Below, piece by piece: positions 8,963 through 16,687 of a DNA stretch of 64,000 bases. Numbering within the stretch: the stretch's first letter is position 1; each line of letters opens with the position of its first letter. Where the stretch lies: the NCBI RefSeq assembly GCF_003946515.1, contig NZ_RHOM01000012.1, positions 1-64,000 of the forward strand. The letters are read 5' to 3'. The notes below the pieces were generated by a model. The model did no database searches. It was not told the origin of the DNA and saw nothing but the letters and a program-made list of their open reading frames with translations. The DNA comes from Companilactobacillus zhongbaensis (lineage in GTDB: Bacteria > Bacillota > Bacilli > Lactobacillales > Lactobacillaceae). The position numbers and the translations under genes are program-made.

Positions 8963-9661
8963 ATGCAAACATACAGAACACGTGCTCAACTTAAACAAGA
9001 TGCCAAGAATACTTTAAAAGGCAACTGGGGAAAAGGTATCTTGCTCTACTTGATCACAATGCTATACGCCTACGGTACTAGTGTTTATAGTGCCGGAATC
9101 AACATCAACAATGCCCTAAACAACCCAACCAATTTGGGAACGCATTTCAGTACTTACGGCATCGTTTCAACCATCATAGGATTACTATTCGGAGTGATCT
9201 CGACCACAGCAGACTACCGCGCCTTAGACTGGATCAGAAACCCACAGTTACAATTCCAACCAGTGATCAGTAACTTCGCTCGTTTCAAAAATCCAGACTG
9301 GTACAAAATGATCGGCATGTTCATCATCGTTTACGTACTAACAGCCCTATGGTCATTATTACTAGTTATTCCCGGAATTATTAAAACATTTTCATACTCA
9401 CAAACATATTTCATCTACAAGGATCTATCAGACAAAGGCCAAGCTGGAGGATACGCCCTAGTAGACTTCGTAACTAAGAGTCGCCAACTAATGGACGGTC
9501 ACAAAGCAGACTTATTCGTACTATACTTAAGCTTCATCGGCTGGTTCATCTTAGGAGGAATCACCCTAGGAATAGGTTTCATCTGGATCATTCCTTATAT
9601 GAGACTAACATTAGCTAATTTCTATAGAGATTTAGTAGAAAAAAATCCAAACGTAGTTTAA
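8963..9661 (+). CDS. DUF975 family integral membrane protein
   Basis: The 232-residue protein begins with the typical DUF975 motif RTRAQLKQDAKNTLKGNWG, an amphipathic N-terminal helix before about five membrane segments. Other family features are LVIPGIIKTFSYSQTYFIYKD and a closing hydrophobic pair. Function of DUF975 is not established. The RBS GAGGGGG precedes the ATG. It is monocistronic with its own terminator. Codon third positions are strongly A/C-rich. Confidence 0.85.
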   Translation: MQTYRTRAQLKQDAKNTLKGNWGKGILLYLITMLYAYGTSVYSAGININNALNNPTNLGTHFSTYGIVSTIIGLLFGVISTTADYRALDWIRNPQLQFQPVISNFARFKNPDWYKMIGMFIIVYVLTALWSLLLVIPGIIKTFSYSQTYFIYKDLSDKGQAGGYALVDFVTKSRQLMDGHKADLFVLYLSFIGWFILGGITLGIGFIWIIPYMRLTLANFYRDLVEKNPNVV

Positions 9662-9665
9662 AAAT

Positions 9666-9706
9666 AGAGCTTCGGTATATGTATATATATATCGAGGCTT
9701 TTTTGT
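9666..9706 (+). terminator. Terminator of the DUF975 gene
   Basis: AGCTTCGGTATAT and ATATATCGAGGCT pair around a TA-rich loop and are followed by TTTTTTG. Confidence 0.75.
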
Positions 9707-9710
9707 TTGC

Positions 9711-9891
9711 GGTTCACTGCCGGTTCTGGGGGGTTCCAGGAATTGCGCTGTGGAACGGTGTGGACGTCGATTTGAGCTCCTCGAAGAAGTTCACTTCGAC
9801 GATCTCAAATACGAGTCTTATTCTAAGCGATAAATCGCTAAGAATAATTTCACACCTGACAGCGAATTCCTTCCACCCCCCAGAACCTAGG
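9711..9891 (-). repeat. Family A three-way-junction repeat, copy 2
   Basis: Read on the minus strand from CCTAGG, the P1 base is GTTCTGGGGGGT with ACCCCCCAGAAC. P2 is GGTGTG with CACACC. P3 is TTATTCT with AGAATAA, a T.T mismatch, then AGCGA with TCGCT. P4 is TTTGAG with CTCAAA, then TCGAAG with CTTCGA. The end is GGCAGTGAACC. An upstream AAGTACCGTGCCC block at 9920-9932 is shared with copies 3, 5 and 6. It is inverted relative to copy 3, about 400 bases away. Confidence 0.85.
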
Positions 9892-10303
9892 TTAGTAATA
9901 AATATCTTTCTTGGTGGGTGGGCACGGTACTTATCTTTACTAGTGTTGATTGCAGTATATGGAATAGTTGCTCCATTTCTTGGTTTCCAATATATTCCAG
10001 ATTTCAAAAAACACCCCAAAAGCTATTAAGACAATACAAAAGGCTCTTCTCATTCGAATTAAAAGAACGAGAAGAGCCTTTTGATGTGGTTTTATTAAGA
10101 AGAAACAAGGTTCACCATAACGTTACACAGTATCACTGTATTTGAACATTCTTGCCCATCATAAACCATAATCTAAAAGATAGAAACCGAGACAAACCCG
10201 TTAAAAAACGAGGAGAGGCTAGGTACGTAATCCAAAAGCTAAAACAACATACCACCATAAGAGTAAGTACCGTACCCCCACAAAAAAATTAGTTTTGTAC
10301 CAA
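9892..10303. other. Intergenic stretch between inverted family A copies 2 and 3, with an orphan terminator
   Basis: There is no convincing gene. About 9930-10029 could encode a short hydrophobic tail (LSLLVLIAVYGIVAPFLGF) without a start or RBS, possibly a gene remnant. A strong hairpin follows at 10036-10083. From 10170 the copy 3 upstream module begins (TAGAAACCGAGACAAAC), then AAGTACCGTACCCCC just before copy 3. Confidence 0.6.
10036..10083. terminator. Orphan bidirectional terminator hairpin
   Basis: AAAAGGCTCTTCTC and GAGAAGAGCCTTTT pair perfectly around a 20-base loop, with T-runs on both strands. No intact gene ends just before it, so it may terminate a lost gene. Confidence 0.75.
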
Positions 10304-10494
10304 CCTAGGTCCTGTGGAGGGTGGAGGGAATTCGCCGTCAGCCGCGAAATTTTCGTTTGCACGGCATGGGCCGTGCTTACGAAAAGACCCAGCTTTGAGA
10401 TGTCCAAGGCGGTCTTACCTTGGATAGCTCAAAGTGGGTCCGCAGCGTTCCACGGCGCAATTCCCGAAACCCTCCACAGGACCGGCAGTGAACC
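10304..10494 (+). repeat. Family A three-way-junction repeat, copy 3
   Basis: P1 base is TCCTGTGGAGGG with CCCTCCACAGGA. Inner P1 is GGGAATTCGCCGT with ACGGCGCAATTCCC. P3 is TTTTCGT with ACGAAAA, a T.T mismatch, then GCACGGC with GCCGTGC. P4 is GACCCA with TGGGTC, CTTTGAG with CTCAAAG, then TCCAAGG with CCTTGGA. It ends with GGCAGTGAACC and a C/A-rich tail. It lies just past the 3' end of the minus-strand 1222-residue protein gene. Confidence 0.85.
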
Positions 10495-10534
10495 ACCAAC
10501 CAACCTATAACCTCAAAAAACACCAAAACCAAAG

Positions 10535-10575
10535 CAAAAAAAGATGCTTAAGACATAAACTGTCTTAAACATCTT
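10535..10575 (-). terminator. Terminator of the 1222-residue protein gene
   Basis: On the minus strand GATGTTTAAGACA and TGTCTTAAGCATC pair around GTTTA and are followed by TTTTTTT. Confidence 0.9.
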
Positions 10576-10590
10576 CAATATCAAAACTAA

Positions 10591-13500
10591 TTAAGCTAAA
10601 GCAACAGATAGAGGATCGCTGTTAGTCCAGAAACCAACAGGGCGAATCTTTCTATTCCAGTTAGGCTTAATATTTACATGAATTCTTTCAGCAACTTCCT
10701 TCTTCTTGATTAACTCAATAACAAGTGCGGCTGCTGCAGCGATATCAAATCCAATGATACCAACAGTCATCATAAGTACACCGATAACGATAGGAACTAC
10801 GATACTAATTGCTAATGCAATAGCTTGAATCAAGATAATTACACCAACGATAGCGTCTGCGATCCAACCAAATAGTGGAATGAATGAGAATGGTAATGCG
10901 ATTACGAATGCGATCTCAACGATTGGAATTGAAATTGCTAATACTAGACCCATCCAGAATGGCCATGATAATGCAATCAATAGTCCTGGAATGAAGAATA
11001 GCATCATGAGTCCACCGATAGCTACTGCTAAGTATAGACTTGGAAGAGCTAGATCAGTTAGGATCAATGCCATGAATCCGAAGCCGATGAACCACAATAA
11101 GAAGTTCAGTACTAAGAACTGAGGCATTAGAAGTAATAGAATCAAGAATATTGCCATACCGGCTAGCATACCTCCTGCCATAAAGGCTAAGTATCCTAGA
11201 AGTACTACGGCCATACCAGCGATTAGTCCAAGTCCAATGACTCCGGCAAATCCACCAGCCACGACTGTTAATACAGCAAATCCGGCAATGATCAATCCGA
11301 GAACTACACCCATGATCAATCCTGCGATCAATGCAAATCCGATTAATCCAAGTAAACTAAATAGTCCAGCAATTACTAATCCTAATAAGGCCGTTATTGG
11401 AAGAAGCATTGCTAATAATCCACCTGTTAATAATGAGATGATACCTGCAATTACTTGAGCAATTACAAGACCAATTGTCATAACTAGTGGAACAATTAAT
11501 CCTGCAAGAACTATAGCGCCAGCTAATAGAACCATTGGGATAAATGTTAATACGATGAATCCTGGAATAAATGTTAATGCTAATACAACTAGACTAATTG
11601 GAACAGTAATCAAGTTGATAATTGGAATCAAGTTAGCGATCAATAGCAATGGTGCTGTGAATAATGATACGACTAACATGATTGGGAACAAGATCAATGA
11701 AGGAATGATCAATGCGCCTAGTACTGTGTAAATGAATACAACAGGTAGTGCAGTGATTGCAAATACGATTCCCCATGTGATCAATGCTAATGGAACCCAG
11801 ATTGGTGAAGTTACGATAGCAACTACACCCATTGCTAATGCAGCAAGTGGAACAGCTAAGATAGCTAGAAGAATTGCTGGTAGCAAGTCATCTTTGTTAT
11901 CTACTGTCTTCTTTTGAACTAGTGCATCAGGTACATATTTACCGTCTAAGTAATCTTTGTAAACTTGTGAGTTTAACATCAATTGGTTGTTGATAGGTTG
12001 ATCGAAGTCACCATCTTTCAAGCTATCACCAAAGGCGTTAAATACTTGTGGTAAGTTTGCTAGATACTTGTCAGAACTGCCACTGATTGGTTGTGTGTTC
12101 AATGTAATTAAGTATTGGTTTCCGTCAGTCGTCTTTTGCAAGTATTTGGCTGTTGTACCAGTTGTATCTGATGAATCAGTCTTGCTTGATAAGTCATTCA
12201 AAATTCCAGGAAGTGATCCTAGGATTTCCGCCTTATCCATTTCTGATGAACCTTTCATCTTGTCGCCCATGTCTTTCTCCATTTTTGAGAATAGAGCAGC
12301 ATTGGCTTTTCCATCCTTGGCTGGAGCTTGTTCGTCAGTAGCTTCAGTTGCCTCGTTGGATGAAGTAGTCTTGTTGATAACAAGGTTATCAGCTCTCTTA
12401 GCATTTTGTTCTGCTAGAGCTGAAGCAGCATAACTATTTAAAGTAGCAGTTGGATTGTAAGTCCGCTTCTTTAAGTTAGTTGCTCCTGATGTATCTGTAT
12501 TAGAATCAACTTTTTCAACTGTGATGTGATCTTTCATAGCGTTCCAAGCTTCGGAAGCGTCAAGTTCACTATCAGTAGCTGAAGATTTACCGTTGATGTA
12601 ATCTTGGTAAACTTGTGAATCTAATAAAACGTCTATGTCCATTGCTTTATCAAATGCATCTTCAGCCATATTTTCACCGAAGGCTTTCAATAAGCTTGGC
12701 ATTTGTTGCTGAAGAACACTTGCACCGTTAGGATCAGCTACACCGTTAATTGTTGTGTAGGCTGTTCTACCGGTTGAGAGAAGTGTTGCGAAGTTAAACA
12801 CTTGATCTTGTGTATCAGCTTTTGCAATGTATGACCAAATTCCTGGCATAGCTTTGACGATTTCAGCTTTTTCTGCATAAGTTGCTTCTGGAACTTTGTT
12901 TTCAATGTCCTGTCTAATACCTTCGAACGTTTCGTTCTTTTGGTAAGACTTCGTTTCGCCAGTGTTATCAGCATTGTTTGGATCTGTATCGTTATTCTTC
13001 AATACTTCATCGAGAGTAGCTTGTGGATCCGATGCTTTACCATCTGGCGTTTGGATGACATTTTCAGGTGTCGTCCCAGCCTGAACTTGCGTAGAAGTTC
13101 CTGTCTTCGACTGTGCCGGTTGGTCAACCGTTGCCGTCGTTGTTGCATTGTTGCTTGCAGTGTTACCTGAAGCAGTGTTGCTTGTTACGTTTTGTGTCGC
13201 AGTTTGCGTTGCATTGTCACTTGAGTTGTCTACTTTTTCAGTGTTTTGGCTAGTATCGGTCTTAACTGGCTGACTAGTTGTAACTGAAGATCCCTGCGCA
13301 TTGGAATTTTCAGTTGTCGTAGCTTGCTGGTTATTCGCCGATGTTGTATGATTTGCTGACGTTGTAGTCTCGCCAAGTGCATTGTTCGTTACAGTTGATG
13401 AGTCATCAGAAGTAGTTGCTTGGTTAGCACTTGTTTCTGTATCTGTAGTTAGATCACCGACTACTTTAATAGTAGTTTGACCCATCACAGCTTTTTCAGC

Positions 13501-14259
13501 TTCGTCAAAAGTTGGTTGATAGTAACTATTCTCGCCTTGTTGAGATGTAGTACCGGCTTGAGTAGATGTTGTCGTTCCAGCTTGTTGATATGAAGTAGTG
13601 TAACTAGATGTGCTGTAGCTCGATGCTGCTTGAGTTGAAGCATATTGGCTAGTTGCTTGCTGTGTGCTGTACGATTGTTGACTAGTTGTGGAAGTATATG
13701 AACTAGTCGTAGCTTGAGGATGCCACTTCGAAGTCAACTTATTGTTGGCAACTTTAATAGCTGCACCTTCGAAGTTTGCTTTAACAGGAGTTGTGTCATA
13801 CACGTTCTTCGTTGCTACTCCAATAGCTGACGAATAACTTGCATCATGCACAGTCTCGTTAAATGTAAATGTAACTGTCCCCTTATCAGCATTCTTCTTT
13901 ACCGAATATGGTAAAGAACCTTTTTGGTTGATAACAGAACTGCTATCCAAATCAACGTTGTCGGTGTCGAAATCAACAACGAGCTGTTCGCCTTTTTGAA
14001 TAACATTATTACCGGAAGCGGCGATGTTAGTTACAAGAACATAGCCATCCTTTTGCTTATCGAGTTTCAAGTTAAAAATGCTATTTGCATTTCTAAGTGG
14101 TGTCTTCAAGCTCGAATTATCTTTTGCAACGTTTTCAGTTTTTGCATTTTCCGTGCCAGCCAATGCAGCTGCTGCGATTCCAGCAGTACCATTGGCAACC
14201 ATTGGTGCGGCTAATGCAAGAGCCGAAATAGTTACGACGGCTTTCTTTAGCAACGACAT
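10591..14259 (-). CDS. Giant cell-surface protein with duplicated helical domain and charge-poor 395-residue membrane domain; unknown family
   Basis: The 1222-residue protein starts with a signal-like segment (1-35). A beta-rich domain at about 56-170 (NLKLDKQKDGYVLVTNIAAS) loosely recalls adhesin folds. A Ser/Thr/Gln-rich linker spans about 180-440. Two copies of a helical domain of about 115 residues follow (about 444-558 and 655-774), both ending in LNSQVY/LDSQVY-DY-GK. Residues about 791-1185 are almost continuously hydrophobic, enough for 15 or more membrane spans, with no Lys or Arg and only acidic residues such as D1069, E1115, D1135 and D1172. A basic tail of about 37 residues starts at KKK. 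I do not recognise the family. The start is supported by GGGGGGA 9 bases upstream. Confidence 0.85.
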   Translation of the reverse strand: MSLLKKAVVTISALALAAPMVANGTAGIAAAALAGTENAKTENVAKDNSSLKTPLRNANSIFNLKLDKQKDGYVLVTNIAASGNNVIQKGEQLVVDFDTDNVDLDSSSVINQKGSLPYSVKKNADKGTVTFTFNETVHDASYSSAIGVATKNVYDTTPVKANFEGAAIKVANNKLTSKWHPQATTSSYTSTTSQQSYSTQQATSQYASTQAASSYSTSSYTTSYQQAGTTTSTQAGTTSQQGENSYYQPTFDEAEKAVMGQTTIKVVGDLTTDTETSANQATTSDDSSTVTNNALGETTTSANHTTSANNQQATTTENSNAQGSSVTTSQPVKTDTSQNTEKVDNSSDNATQTATQNVTSNTASGNTASNNATTTATVDQPAQSKTGTSTQVQAGTTPENVIQTPDGKASDPQATLDEVLKNNDTDPNNADNTGETKSYQKNETFEGIRQDIENKVPEATYAEKAEIVKAMPGIWSYIAKADTQDQVFNFATLLSTGRTAYTTINGVADPNGASVLQQQMPSLLKAFGENMAEDAFDKAMDIDVLLDSQVYQDYINGKSSATDSELDASEAWNAMKDHITVEKVDSNTDTSGATNLKKRTYNPTATLNSYAASALAEQNAKRADNLVINKTTSSNEATEATDEQAPAKDGKANAALFSKMEKDMGDKMKGSSEMDKAEILGSLPGILNDLSSKTDSSDTTGTTAKYLQKTTDGNQYLITLNTQPISGSSDKYLANLPQVFNAFGDSLKDGDFDQPINNQLMLNSQVYKDYLDGKYVPDALVQKKTVDNKDDLLPAILLAILAVPLAALAMGVVAIVTSPIWVPLALITWGIVFAITALPVVFIYTVLGALIIPSLILFPIMLVVSLFTAPLLLIANLIPIINLITVPISLVVLALTFIPGFIVLTFIPMVLLAGAIVLAGLIVPLVMTIGLVIAQVIAGIISLLTGGLLAMLLPITALLGLVIAGLFSLLGLIGFALIAGLIMGVVLGLIIAGFAVLTVVAGGFAGVIGLGLIAGMAVVLLGYLAFMAGGMLAGMAIFLILLLLMPQFLVLNFLLWFIGFGFMALILTDLALPSLYLAVAIGGLMMLFFIPGLLIALSWPFWMGLVLAISIPIVEIAFVIALPFSFIPLFGWIADAIVGVIILIQAIALAISIVVPIVIGVLMMTVGIIGFDIAAAAALVIELIKKKEVAERIHVNIKPNWNRKIRPVGFWTNSDPLSVALA

Positions 14260-14834
14260 ACCGTTTATCCCCCCATCTATAATTTTTGATAAAAAACAGA
14301 TATAACTTTTGTTATATCTTCTTCATAATAACGTTTACACCTATCTTAATGCAACTGGTTTCACAAAATAATTTCAAAAATATTACTTGATTTTTACAAA
14401 ATGATTTCGTAAGTATGCGATTATAATTGCCTTTATAATAGGAATCGTAGATTTATAGGAATATAAATGAAAATGAAAATAGTCTGAAACAAGTCATATT
14501 TTACCGAATTTTTGTGAATTATCGATCATTACATAGCGTTGTAAGATTGCTAACAATTACAATTATCAACGGTTAAACGATTTATAAGTTGATAATTGAG
14601 CGGTTTTTGCCATGTATTTATTAAAATTCTTTAATTTGGACATTGTTAATTTGTGAAATGGTAAAAATATATTTATAAAATATAAGTCAATGTCACACCG
14701 TTATATTTTTTTATAGGAATATTGATACGATTTAATTAAAAATTAGGATATTCTCATCTAATAAAGTAAATTGATAACACTTTTACCATATTACTGGTAA
14801 TATTTAAGTAATTAGAAATCTAGGAGGCATTATT
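14260..14834. other. Long AT-rich divergent intergenic region
   Basis: These 575 bases hold no gene. They contain the 14299-14318 palindrome, a perfect 11-bp inverted repeat (CAATTATCAAC at 14560-14570, GTTGATAATTG at 14588-14598), and TTACCA/TGGTAA arms at 14783-14800 upstream of the ThiD-type gene. Promoters for both divergent genes must lie here, but no single one stands out. Confidence 0.6.
14299..14318. promoter_or_regulatory. Perfect palindrome upstream of the giant surface-protein gene
   Basis: GATATAAC and GTTATATC flank TTTT, 40 bases upstream of the start codon. No T-run of terminator length follows on the coding strand, so an operator or leader hairpin is likelier. A 13/14 cre-like match (TAATAACGTTTACA) lies at 14326-14339. 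Confidence 0.5.
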
Positions 14835-15644
14835 TTGAACGAATTTACTCAAGTATTAACTATTGCTGGCTCTGATTCCGATGGAAGTGCTGGCGCTCAA
14901 GCTGATCTTAAAACCTTCATGGCTCGTGGAGTTTACGGTATGTCCGTCTTAACTGCTGCAGTTGCTGGAAATTCCTACGGTATTCACGATGCCACGATTA
15001 TGTCTCCTAAATTTATCGACAGTCAGATCAATGACATCAAGGACGACTTCAAAGTTTCGGCATTCAAAACTGGTATGCTTTCTGATTCTGCTACTATTAA
15101 TACAGTCGCTGATGCTATCCAAGACAAACCATTCGGTTTTTTCGTTTTGGACCCTGTTATCATTACTAAACATGGGGCTATGTTATTAGAAGAAGATGCC
15201 TATCAAACTTTGATCGACCGTCTTTTCCCACTAGCTGATATTATTACGCCTAACTTTTATGAAGCTAAGAAATTGTCAGGCATGGAATTGAACAGTCGAG
15301 AAGAGATCGTTTTAGCCGCTCACAAGTTGCAAGAGCTCGGACCTAAGAACATTATGATCAAAGGTGAACACGCTGATGATTCGATCGATTATGTTGAAGA
15401 CTTCGTCTTATTGGAAGATGGTCAATCATTCTGGATCTCAGAGCCTTATGTCAAAACTGATCACATTAACGGAACTGGTGACACTTTATCTTCATCGATC
15501 GTTGCTGAGGTTGCTAAAGGTCAAGATCTAGAAACAGCTATCCGTGTTTCTAAGACTTTCACCTACCAAGCAATCAAAAACATCATCGATGTTGGACATA
15601 AATATGGTCCGATCAACCACTTCGTTAAAGACGACATACAATAG
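14835..15644 (+). CDS. Phosphomethylpyrimidine/pyridoxine kinase (ThiD/PdxK ribokinase-like family)
   Basis: The 269-residue enzyme opens with TIAGSDSDGSAGAQADLKTF, the substrate-binding segment of ThiD/PdxK. It has LDPVIITKHGAMLL, ITPNFYEAKKLSG, IKGEH, and the catalytic NGTGDTLSSSI anion-hole motif. It phosphorylates hydroxymethylpyrimidine (thiamine pathway) or pyridoxal/pyridoxine with ATP in the cytoplasm. In lactobacilli such orphan copies are often vitamin B6 kinases, so substrate is open. The start is TTG, decided by GGAGG 7 bases upstream. The gene is followed by an unrelated membrane-protein gene 30 bases later, possibly cotranscribed. Confidence 0.85.
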   Translation: MNEFTQVLTIAGSDSDGSAGAQADLKTFMARGVYGMSVLTAAVAGNSYGIHDATIMSPKFIDSQINDIKDDFKVSAFKTGMLSDSATINTVADAIQDKPFGFFVLDPVIITKHGAMLLEEDAYQTLIDRLFPLADIITPNFYEAKKLSGMELNSREEIVLAAHKLQELGPKNIMIKGEHADDSIDYVEDFVLLEDGQSFWISEPYVKTDHINGTGDTLSSSIVAEVAKGQDLETAIRVSKTFTYQAIKNIIDVGHKYGPINHFVKDDIQ

Positions 15645-15674
15645 TAGAAAAAATTCACGGGAGGATATTTTCGC

Positions 15675-16541
15675 ATGGTAAGAATCACTAAAATCTCTGC
15701 GGCGACGATCCTATTTATCCTGTCGATCATCTTAATGATCAAGACTGGCTTTGCTGGTTTCATTTCAGCTTTGATTGGTAATGGTGCCATTGGTGGTGCG
15801 GCAGGTATTATGATCGCCATCACTTACATCATCACCGCCATTATTTACATTTTGACTAACCGTACTTATAGTTTGGTACCCGATATTATCAACTTCTTGA
15901 TCTTGATAATTGGAGCAGTAATGGGATTGATGAATTCCGGCTTTCCAGATACTAGTTATTTGAAGATCTGGTCATGGATCGGGATCGTAATTGGAGCTGC
16001 CGTCTTGATCACGAGTATCGTCGACTTGATCATTCATCCTGTTCCTGAAGATGATGACGTTGATGAAAGTCAATCGATCAATCGTAGCAACTATTATCAA
16101 CAAAGTTCGAACAATGGATACTTGCGTAATCAAAACTATGACCAAAGTAATTTGACTGATCAGCCAAATCAATACAATGGTTATCAACCGAATTACAATA
16201 ATCAAACACCAACTAGATCCAATTACCAAGGTCAAACTAATCTATATTCAAACAACCAAGCATCCCCAAATGGTCTATACAATAACGGCCAGGGTAATGG
16301 TTATTATCCAAATGATCCTAATTTCAACCAATACAACGGTCAATATAACGGTGATCCGCAAGCTAACAATCAATATAGCGACCAGAGCGGTCAAAACTAT
16401 GGCCATATAAATCAGGGACAAAATCCTTACGATAACCGTTTTGATCCGAATAATCCGCAAAACTTAAATAATTCTTCAAAAAATAATTTAAATCGCTCGC
16501 CAAACATCGACCCGTCAAAAAGCCGTCGTAGCAAGCATTAA
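15675..16541 (+). CDS. Membrane protein with long Asn/Gln/Tyr-rich (prion-like) cytoplasmic or surface tail
   Basis: The 288-residue protein has four hydrophobic segments in residues 8-120 (ATILFILSIILM, IMIAITYIITAIIYIL, IINFLILIIGAVMGL, WIGIVIGAAVLITSIV). An acidic hinge (PEDDDVDES) is followed by about 150 residues dominated by Asn, Gln, Tyr, Pro and Gly, ending in a basic SRRSKH. I do not recognise a named family; the N-terminal part resembles small multi-span proteins of lactobacilli. The tail has prion-like low complexity. RBS GGGAGG is 9 bases before the ATG. A terminator follows immediately. Confidence 0.8.
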   Translation: MVRITKISAATILFILSIILMIKTGFAGFISALIGNGAIGGAAGIMIAITYIITAIIYILTNRTYSLVPDIINFLILIIGAVMGLMNSGFPDTSYLKIWSWIGIVIGAAVLITSIVDLIIHPVPEDDDVDESQSINRSNYYQQSSNNGYLRNQNYDQSNLTDQPNQYNGYQPNYNNQTPTRSNYQGQTNLYSNNQASPNGLYNNGQGNGYYPNDPNFNQYNGQYNGDPQANNQYSDQSGQNYGHINQGQNPYDNRFDPNNPQNLNNSSKNNLNRSPNIDPSKSRRSKH

Positions 16542-16542
16542 T

Positions 16543-16571
16543 GCAAGCCTTTTCAGGCTTGCTTTTTTTTA
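16543..16571 (+). terminator. Terminator of the Asn/Gln-rich membrane protein gene
   Basis: GCAAGCC and GGCTTGC flank TTTTCA and are followed by TTTTTTT. It separates this unit from the cyd operon. Confidence 0.9.
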
Positions 16572-16585
16572 TCGTTGTTTATATC

Positions 16586-16604
16586 GTGATAAATCATTTA
16601 TCAC
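16586..16604. promoter_or_regulatory. 19-bp perfect palindrome abutting the cydA promoter (candidate operator)
   Basis: GTGATAAATCATTTATCAC has 9-bp perfect arms around one base, ending 2 bases before the -35 element. The GTGA to TCAC spacing is 11 bases, unlike the 6 of the usual Rex site, so the regulator is unknown. Confidence 0.6.
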
Positions 16605-16606
16605 TA

Positions 16607-16635
16607 TTGATATTTCAATTAATTAATCATATGAT
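16607..16635 (+). promoter_or_regulatory. Likely promoter of cydABDC
   Basis: TTGATA and TATGAT are separated by exactly 17 bases. Transcription would start near 16642. Confidence 0.65.
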
Positions 16636-16644
16636 AAACGTAGT

Positions 16645-16662
16645 TATAGATATATATCTATA
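16645..16662. promoter_or_regulatory. 18-bp perfect palindrome in the cydA leader
   Basis: TATAGATATATATCTATA lies at about +4 to +21 of the predicted transcript, just before the AGGAGGAGG ribosome binding site. It could be a roadblock operator or an AT-rich leader hairpin. Confidence 0.5.
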
Positions 16663-16687
16663 CAAAGTTATAGGAGGAGGTAATTAT

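Noticed and set aside
16586-16604. Rex-binding site upstream of cydA
   Set aside because: The GTGA-TCAC spacing is 11 bases rather than the 6 of the Rex consensus; kept only as an unassigned operator.
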